Shown: piece by piece, positions 59,201 through 64,000 of the stretch
Position numbering within the stretch: position 1 is the stretch's first letter
Layout: the number at the start of each line of letters is the position of its first letter
Assembly: GCA_948470475.1 (NCBI GenBank)
Contig: OX419343.1
Span: 24,624,069-24,688,068 of the forward strand
Direction: 5' to 3'
DNA length: 64,000 nucleotides
From: Galaxea fascicularis
Lineage: Eukaryota; Cnidaria; Anthozoa; Scleractinia; Euphylliidae
Position numbers and translations under genes: made by a program
The notes under the pieces: model-generated
Told to the model about the DNA's origin: nothing
What the model saw: only the letters and a program-made list of their open reading frames with translations
Database searches by the model: none

Positions 59201-61766
59201 TCTTGCGGCTTTCCGTGGTACCTGGATGTAGGGAAACGCCGCAAGTCGCACTGTGTTAAAAATAACGTTGTTTACAATTTTGTGCAAACGCCCAAGTATA
59301 AGGAAACAGATTATCACCTTCATCCTAATCTTAATTGTTAATTAAGTAAAGGTGGTAGCCTCTAAAGAAACAGTGGTGCTGGGAGTTGAACACAATTAAT
59401 TTGGTTTTATCAACGGAGATGATAATGTGAATTGACCACCGTCCAGGGATTCTAAAAGCTGATATCGATGTTTCGTGCGTTAGCCCTTTGTCAGAGCGAA
59501 ATAAATGAATACCTTACTATTTCAGGATCATGAGCGACTCCAGAAACAAGTATCCACACTGAAATCCGAGCTCGATAAAATGCAGGGGTTGTACCTGTAC
59601 TGCGGAAGAAAAATGGATTCTTATATTGGTGAGGATCGTCTATTTTGTGTTAACGGTCATTTACTTTTATTAGTGGCTTCAAAATGGTAACAGCGCTCTC
59701 TTCTCCACAAAGGCCCGACGGGCCGGTCAGGAGAAATCCATTCAGAAACAGTTTACTTAACTTGTAAGGAATTTTAACTCTCCGTGAGCTTTTTATACAA
59801 AAATATAAACCCATAGCGTCGTGTCATTTCCGCCGTACACATATCTTGGTAAATTAAACAGCATTTTGGTTCTATTCTCGAAGTCTTTTAACTGAATACC
59901 GAGTAATCTCTGGGAAACAGAATTTTGTTCAAGTAGCGAGTTCCTGACTCCAGAGATAACAGTAAAGCCGAGGGTTTTCTTGTAGCCTGCATGAAAGTTG
60001 GGATCTGGCGCGGGATTGGGATCCCGCGCGAGATTTATTTCGGGCGAGCGGCGAGCGAGAGGATAAGGGGCGGGTGCGAGAGAAGGAGAGCTGACCCTGC
60101 CCCAGTCCTCTCGCGACTTGCTTCCGAAAGAAATCCCAATAGAGTCTGCTCACAGGCTAGTTTTCTTTGCAGATCTTGTTCAAGACGAACTCACAAAGGA
60201 AGAAGATGCTGTCAGTGATGTTGTGTATCTGTGTTTAGCTGGTTTGAAACAGGCAAGAAATGTCGCCTCCCCTTTTCTGAATTCATTTCACTTTGACGAG
60301 GAGTTTCCCTTCATTATAATTCTCGCTTTTTAAATTGCCTTTCAAATTGCCATTTCGTCTTGCCCTGCACAGTGTAAGCATTAATGCGCCTGACTAATAA
60401 TCCATCCTTCTTGTTTGCCCAGTCACAATTCAGTTCCTTTATAAATTTCTTTTATGGGTGTTACAGTACGATCCTCCAATCGGTAATCTTGTCACCACGG
60501 AGTTGCAATGTCGAGCACACGATCAACTAATGCAGCGAAACCAACCTTATCTTGCACACACCTCAACCTGTTTAATAGAGATATTTGGAAGTTGTTTTTC
60601 GTTTATTCCTAACTGCACAAAACGTTGTTTCTAATTTCTTCTAAATTGTAGCTTTATATTATGTCAAATGCATATTTCAGATTATAATCCATCAAATATT
60701 TTCGCTCGCACGCGATTGCTCGGATGTTTTTCATTACCACTTCCTCGAAGCTCAGTTTTCCTCGAGCTTTGCTCTCGGAAAAGTGTTCACGTCTCGGGAC
60801 ATAATGTCCGTGGACAAGTATCCTAGCGTATTAGCGTGTCAAGTGGAGAGTATTGTGTATATATTTTTATAGTCAATGAAATGTATCCAACAGGTGCGGG
60901 ATTTGTTGAAAGGAACTTTGGCTTTCCGCGGATCAACGATGGAGACCGAGTGCGACTTCATGGAGATTGACAACAACATCGCTGCCCGCTTACAGATCCC
61001 GTCGCTTCAGCAACAGAGAGAGAGCGCTGAGCTTTCGGACACTTTGCCTGTCCCGATGCTGGCTAATTTTGGCCATTTTGAGGATTGTGACGAAAAGGAA
61101 AGTAGTTTTATGACAAGCGACACCAATGGAAAACAGAACGAAGAACCTGCAAACTCCGATGAGCTTGCGGATGGTTTAGAAGAGTCGGAATTAACGACAC
61201 ACAGAAATACAGATGGTAATCAAGGGCAAGCCATTGCGTTGGAACAGAGGGAAGGTGACAGTGAAAATTCGAGACGTGATGATTTTGTTAAGGCTAGTGA
61301 AAACACTGTTGATACCGAAGATCCATTTTCGAGTTTTGTGGAAGGCAACCAAGACATCCACTCAATTGGCTCAATTCCTTTAATTTGCGGAGACGATTAT
61401 TCAACCGGTAACGTAAACGAGGAAAGGAGATCAAGCGACAATTCAATTAGTACAAATGATTCATTTCTGTCTGGGCTCAGTGAGGTGAAGACGGAGAACG
61501 GAAATACTGAACCCGAGATTAAACACGATCAAAACAGTATCCAGCACAACATAGACACCAGAAGTATAGAACCACCCGAGACTGACCCATTATGCAATGA
61601 GCTTTTCGAAGCAACGTCAAACCCGCCGAAGAGAGAGTCTGGAAGCGAGAATGCAAGGACATCTCCGGAGCACGAATTTGTGTTTGTCAATCGGGACGGC
61701 ACTGCGCAGGCCTCACCGACACCTCCACAACAAACCTTGGAAGAAAGCGACGAATATTTTTACTAG
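40664..61766 (+). CDS. TBC1D5: TBC1 domain family member 5 homologue, 21 coding exons
   Basis: Rab GTPase-activating protein of the endosome. In vertebrates it binds retromer (VPS29/VPS35), acts on Rab7 and links retromer to autophagy. Exons: 40664-40769, 42682-42841, 44617-44674, 45470-45559, 49243-49320, 49416-49483, 49819-49857, 50447-50510, 50623-50705, 51392-51442, 51729-51810, 52351-52398, 52611-52726, 56400-56542, 57392-57501, 57846-57932, 58007-58148, 58708-58892, 59526-59628, 60173-60252, 60894-61766. All phases agree and give 921 residues. Landmarks are KFRSICWK, IKQDLDR, SYKQGMHEL, PEIDFFQQ, RLLFGREFP and VLVWDALFADG-like VLWDALFADG. The start follows an in-frame stop (TGA 40619-40621) with no earlier in-frame ATG. 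Intron 20 uses a GC donor. Human TBC1D5 is about 795 residues; the excess here lies in the tail. Confidence 0.92.
43546..43737. mobile_element. MITE, pogo-like ends
   Basis: Ends TAGTGGAACCCCATGTTACG and (inverse) TACAATGGAATCCTGTTAAT; the internal phrase CCTGTTAATNTGACNACCCTGTTAA is repeated. 192 bp in TBC1D5 intron 2. Confidence 0.6.
44096..44345. mobile_element. MITE-like repeat with GGTGGATATTTACC palindrome
   Basis: CCACACAAGTG at 44099 is mirrored by CAGCTTGTGTGG at 44229, and 44268-44320 contains GGTGGATATTTACCTCACCA followed by GGCTCGGTAAATATCCAACA. Non-coding, TBC1D5 intron 2. Confidence 0.55.
45828..46004 (+). pseudogene. C-terminal LINE reverse-transcriptase relic
   Basis: A 58-codon open stretch ending in TAG contains KASFSYSGALLWNSLPESIR followed by GQFKKEIN, the conserved C-terminal signature of cnidarian CR1/L2-like reverse transcriptases. 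No upstream RT domain is visible, so it is a 5'-truncated relic. It abuts the 3' end of the antisense GTPase. Confidence 0.7.
46043..47373 (-). pseudogene. GBP/atlastin-type GTPase, intronless, one apparent frameshift
   Basis: A guanylate-binding-protein-like large GTPase nested antisense in TBC1D5 intron 4. The N-terminal part starts at MMKINLSS (47373) with a hydrophobic segment and runs to NQSVLEDISNLQRP. The reading then moves to another frame near 47185-47195 and continues IRVVANVGNARVGKSTMLN (P-loop GNARVGKS) to the stop at 46043. A single missing base explains the break. G3 is LLLDVQGTDLGDD. The expected RD-type G4 motif reads VVRSN, so its Asp seems replaced. A long helical region follows, then a membrane segment (LSTAAVILASHILTYFF) and a valine run. 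Lack of introns suggests an intronless family member or retrocopy. It is either a recent pseudogene or a gene with an assembly error. Confidence 0.75.
46070..46113. repeat. (TAC)n microsatellite at the GTPase 3' end
   Basis: Trinucleotide run of about 14 units. On the minus strand it is read as GTA codons, giving the uninterrupted valine tract after the membrane segment of the GTPase reading frame. Confidence 0.9.
47515..48145. repeat. 54-bp satellite array
   Basis: About 11-12 copies. The conserved core GCCGTAAATTAACGGC is nearly palindromic and is followed by TAAATTATTTGTCTGTAAT and a GTGAACCTCGATTT-type spacer. Cores begin at 47522, 47576, 47634, 47687 and 47741, a spacing of 53-58 bp. 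Some units carry point changes or short deletions. The same unit occurs in three copies at 22270-22400 inside a transposon. Confidence 0.92.
48360..49020 (-). pseudogene. Penelope-like element reverse transcriptase fragment
   Basis: On the minus strand about 49000-48880 reads RVWKRFIDDVFSLWDIHK, the catalytic motif of Penelope-like RTs. After a gap and frame changes, 48790-48490 reads RLISRGYPAKVIKKQLSEL and then KRILPFVTQYHPALPRL plus RNILMRKWHIV, the characteristic PLE C-terminal RT block. The part between is deleted. A 28-bp inverted repeat (GAGTTAGGATTTCGAGTTGG) near 48349 and 48985 bounds it. It is a dead fragment. Confidence 0.85.
49503..49660. mobile_element. Near-perfect 158-bp hairpin (young MITE)
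   Basis: Arms of about 68 bp, starting CAATAGGCCATATTCGTATT and mirrored at the other end, with a loop of about 20 bases around CATATGTAAATG. It begins 20 bp after the donor of TBC1D5 exon 6. Confidence 0.92.
50263..50410 (+). mobile_element. tRNA-derived SINE, family A copy 2
   Basis: Head with TAGCTCAGTTGGTTAGAGC and GGGTTCAAATCCC, tail TTTTTTCAGGCTTCTTTGCA then TTGCGTTCACAACTGCGAGG. It sits 36 bp upstream of TBC1D5 exon 8. Better preserved than copy 1. Confidence 0.8.
51892..52130. repeat. (GAT)n microsatellite
   Basis: Long imperfect GATGATGATGACGATGACGA tract between TBC1D5 exons 11 and 12; its Met/Thr-rich frame is not a gene. Confidence 0.9.
53150..53300 (+). mobile_element. Penelope-like terminal repeat relic with hammerhead-like motif
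   Basis: CTGACCAAGGGCTAACGCTC then GAAACGTCAGGG at 53219-53250, preceded by TCTAAAGAAACTGCGGTGCTG and followed by GGTGGCCAATTTGCG. Similar blocks lie at 59000-59090 and 59360-59500 in reverse orientation. Confidence 0.55.
53630..54376 (+). pseudogene. CR1/L2-like LINE reverse transcriptase, 5' part
   Basis: The reading covers RT blocks from NKAPGIDKVSPHVIKES through NYRPISLLPILSKICERV, VVYLDMSKAFDTINH, GVPQGSVLGALLFSIYVNDL to CYVDDTKLL, so the YVDD active site is intact. The 5' ORF and endonuclease are absent. The frame ends at TAG 54378-54380, created by an insertion. It lies sense in TBC1D5 intron 13. Confidence 0.9.
54377..55211. mobile_element. 835-bp insertion splitting the LINE
   Basis: The insert is bounded by GAAAT on both sides (54372-54376 and 55212-55216). 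Removing the insert and one copy makes the RT frame continuous, so the pair is a 5-bp target-site duplication. The ends, TTAGGACAAG and GGGCTC, are not inverted repeats of each other and no coding frame is seen. The element type is unknown. Confidence 0.75.
55212..56215 (+). pseudogene. CR1/L2-like LINE reverse transcriptase, 3' part and tail
   Basis: The frame resumes with MSAISGDAIERLNSDLQRIR and continues through NWCFDNCLMLNPEKTKL, VKDLGVIFDPTLSFDNHI, LRNLRWLPV and the C-terminal YYRSVAIWNKL to a TAA at about 56022-56024. The 3' UTR ends near 56215 with CAATAAATGTATGTATATAC, the short-repeat tail usual in this LINE type. Few defects other than the insertion suggest a fairly young copy. Confidence 0.88.
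57590..57800. repeat. Dispersed repeat, CGGGCCGTACT type
   Basis: Contains TACGGACCGAGAAAACGAGG, TTAATCGGGCGCGCGGGAAA and an inverted pair CGCGGGCCGTACTGTAGAAC / ACGGCCCGC. It ends just upstream of TBC1D5 exon 16. Confidence 0.55.
58985..59500 (-). mobile_element. Two reverse copies of the same terminal repeat
   Basis: Copy 1 (about 58998-59085) and copy 2 (about 59400-59498) each read TTTATCAACGGAG(T/A)TGATAAT, GGCCACC or GACCACC, and then the inverse of the GGGCTAACGCTCGAAACGTC motif, with differences. Copy 2 ends 28 bp before TBC1D5 exon 19. Confidence 0.55.
60253..60893 (+). other. TBC1D5: GC-AG intron 20 of TBC1D5
   Basis: The exon ends AAACAG and the intron begins GCAAGA; the acceptor is AACAG at 60893. 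Joining here gives LKQVRDLLKG, which aligns without a gap to the family sequence LKQIKDILKG. The nearest GT further on would add residues not found in the family. The intron also holds a MITE-like repeat at about 60680-60862. Confidence 0.75.
60680..60862. mobile_element. Diverged copy of the 28002-28262 MITE family
   Basis: Shares ATCAAATATTTTCGCTCGCA and GGACATAATGTCCGTGGACA-like sequence, and ends AAGTGGAGAGTATTGTGTA. It ends 31 bp before TBC1D5 exon 21. Confidence 0.6.
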
Positions 61767-62407
61767 CAACGTTTTGAACGTAAAGTTCTTTAATCCTTGA
61801 TTTCACCCCCGTAGTTCAATTGTGGCAAGCTGAAATGAAAGGAAAATGTCTTCCTTCCTAAAAATATTAGAGACCACTTGTTTATACAACGAGTAACTTT
61901 GGTCCAGATAAAAACGGATATCATCCATGTGGGTATATAAATGTAATTTACTTTTTATCGTAACTTGGATTAAGCGCAACCTGCACATGGAAGGAAAAAG
62001 CAGCCCTTCTCTGGGCTCTCTGATTTAGTGAAACTGTGAAAATTGCTTTGACCATCATAAGAACCTGTTTCGATTCAGTTTAGATTGAAACAGACTCTTA
62101 GTTGTTTGAATTCCAAGCGTAGCGTAGATATATTTATTTCCGTTGATTCCTAGACACGGGTTTGTCGCGCGGTTATTCACAAGGCCTCAGCTAAAAACGG
62201 CTTGGACGCCACTTTTTTAAACCTGTCTAAGCGTCGGGTATTCAGCAATTGAAGACGAATGTGGCTTGTACTTGAATCGTCAAATTTACGGATCTGAATG
62301 CACAATTACTGACTACAAAAAGTCTGAGTTGTAAGACTTCAGTTAGTAACAGAGACAAGTATTTTTTTTCAGCTAACTCGTCTAAGGACGTTGATTGAAT
62401 AACGACC

Positions 62408-62413
62408 AATAAA
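62408..62413 (+). terminator. TBC1D5: Candidate poly(A) signal of TBC1D5
   Basis: AATAAA lies 642 bases after the TAG stop and is followed by a TG/T-rich stretch at 62430-62470. A second AATAAA near 63012 is an alternative. The 3' UTR is therefore probably 61767 to about 62430 or 63030. Confidence 0.4.
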
Positions 62414-64000
62414 CTATGGACTGAAAGGATTTTGTTTGCAAAAAAATGTGTACATTTTTCGTATTTTTATGGGTGCAATATTTGTAAATTTTGTGATTCA
62501 ACAATCATTATTCCTTAAAAGTGTATTTTTGTTTTCTACGTAACTACTCTACCGTTTGTGGCACGAAATATTTGTAGGAATTCAAAACGGTTGTGTACTG
62601 GATTTGATGTTAAACTTTAAACAATTTTTCTCATTTTTAATTCGCATCGGTGAAAAAAAAAACTACAAAGTTCGCTCATCACAAATGTTTGAAAGGAATG
62701 TGATTCGCCTTACGATTTTACTTGGTGGACGTTTTTAAACACCGTGACTTTTTTTTAAATTTGGATTACAAGGCAAAGAATTTCATACCACACGGTATGA
62801 AACATTATGTTAGCGTATTTTCCACCATATATTTTTTTGTAGTGTTTGGTCCTTGTGAATGGTTATAAACAGTGCTTCTAGCTGAATGAACGTGAGTCGA
62901 AGTAAAGATGTAGGTTAGCAGACGACTTTCGAATTTACGGTACCTCGGAAGAGACGCCGACGGGCTTTCACATCATGTCTTAGAATTGTGTGAAGAATAT
63001 TGACCTGTTGAAATAAAAATTAACACATTCGACAGTGAAAGACTTTGGGGAACACTTTTTTCAAAAGTATTGAAAAATACACTTCTGTTCCTCATGTTTA
63101 AGAAAATTCTGAATAAGTCAAAATAGAATATTAATTATACGGATAACAGTTAATCGAATAAAGATGTTATCGATAACGATCTGGTGAAGGTCGTCTTTGT
63201 TCACGCATTTATATAGAAGCAATCAAGTTTCCAAAGCGTCATAAAGTCTGAAACATTGAACTTAAGGACAGACCATTGGAAAAAAGAGGGGTGTGGGCAT
63301 TTTTAGTTTACGTGGCTCTTTTTTTCGGACATTGCTTGTGTAGGATTTTTTTTGCAAGTGCACGACTTTTCCTTACTTTAACTTGCTTCTTTATTTCTTG
63401 TCCTTTTTAACTAAAACGAATTTCTTTCCTTTTTCCCCAACACTCTTCTAATGGTCCGTCGTAAGGTTTTCAGTCTGTGAAACCGTCTAGGGACGCAATA
63501 AGGAGCTCTTTAATGCTTCAGAGTTGGTATCATTTCATTGAATGAGGGATGCGGGTAAAAAAAAAAACAACAACAACAACAACTACATGACAACAACAAA
63601 AACAACATTAACAGCTCATGGGGCACAACTATATTAACAATAAATAATACAAAAGGATATTTCACTTTAAGGGAACAAAATTCTTACAAACTCAAAACCA
63701 AACGAATTTAAATTAACAGTAATTGCATTATTTGTCCCAAACGCAAGTTAACTTCGAGCGAAAGAGTTACAATAGCTCTTTACTTTTTTCTAGCTGTACA
63801 CTGATAATTGTTCTGTTTTGTTTTTGGAAGATCTTCTAAACGTGTTATCTTAATGATTTCAAACTCTTCAATTTTACACTTGGACAAAAAAAAAAAGACT
63901 AACTAAATATGTTTACAATGTTTTACATGTAAATTAAATTACAAAATACTGCTATAATTTGAGAAGTATCCCAGTAACTCTGGACAGTCTGGAGGCTTCC

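Larger units (their letters stand above)
57846..61766 (+). other. TBC1D5: TBC1D5 exons 16-21: regulatory tail with short coiled coil
   Basis: Exons 16-18 encode a low-complexity Ser/Pro/Arg-rich stretch. Exon 19 (residues about 571-604) is a heptad-like helix, RLQKQVSTLKSELDKMQ, followed by YLYCGRKMDSYI, which matches the CKYCAKVMD segment of the human tail. Exons 20-21 give CLAGLKQVRDLLKGTLAF, matching LAGLKQIKDILKGSLRF in human. The remaining roughly 270 residues are acidic and disordered. Near the end, EFVFV (Phe893-Val896) in an acidic context could be an LC3-interacting motif, comparable in position to the human C-terminal one. Confidence 0.82.

Overview
The window is nuclear DNA of an animal, very probably an anthozoan cnidarian and most likely a stony coral. 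This is inferred from AT-rich sequence, multi-exon genes with GT-AG introns, gene families shared with vertebrates (NWD1, TBC1D5), and several tRNA-derived SINEs, MITEs, Penelope-like and CR1/L2-like retroelement pieces of kinds I associate with coral genomes. No database was searched.

Two large genes stand head to head. On the minus strand, 39534 down to 12288, lies an NWD1 homologue (NACHT and WD-repeat protein). I resolve 24 coding exons whose phases all agree, giving an uninterrupted 1,776-residue reading: a disordered lysine-rich N terminus with an N-myristoylation-like start, a DUF4062 (TIR-like) domain, a NACHT NTPase module with Walker A and B, a winged-helix/helical linker and a WD40 region. 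On the plus strand, 40664 to 61766, lies a TBC1D5 homologue (Rab GTPase-activating protein, retromer/autophagy). It has 21 coding exons, also phase-consistent, giving 921 residues with both catalytic fingers conserved. Their start codons are about 1.1 kb apart, so the interval between them is the likely shared promoter region.

Inside TBC1D5 intron 4, on the opposite strand, is an intronless guanylate-binding-protein/atlastin-type GTPase (about 46043-47373). It carries one apparent frameshift next to its P-loop and a valine run encoded by a (TAC)n microsatellite. It is followed by an array of 54-bp satellite repeats and a decayed Penelope-like reverse transcriptase. Intron 13 holds a CR1/L2-like LINE whose reverse transcriptase is split by an 835-bp insertion with a 5-bp target duplication.

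The left 12 kb is intergenic and repeat-rich. It holds an orphan HTH protein of the kind found in front of integrase domains, a fragment of a RecQ-like helicase joined to a terminal inverted repeat, tandem repeats and a possible solo LTR. A related 1,656-bp element sits in an NWD1 intron (21522-23177) with about 182-bp terminal inverted repeats, a 9-bp target-site duplication, a broken RecQ-like helicase, copies of the same 54-bp satellite and a broken Cys-x2-Cys zinc-finger domain. This helicase/zinc-finger transposon family is the most unusual item in the window. Most introns longer than 1 kb contain recognisable SINEs, MITE hairpins, microsatellites or LINE relics.
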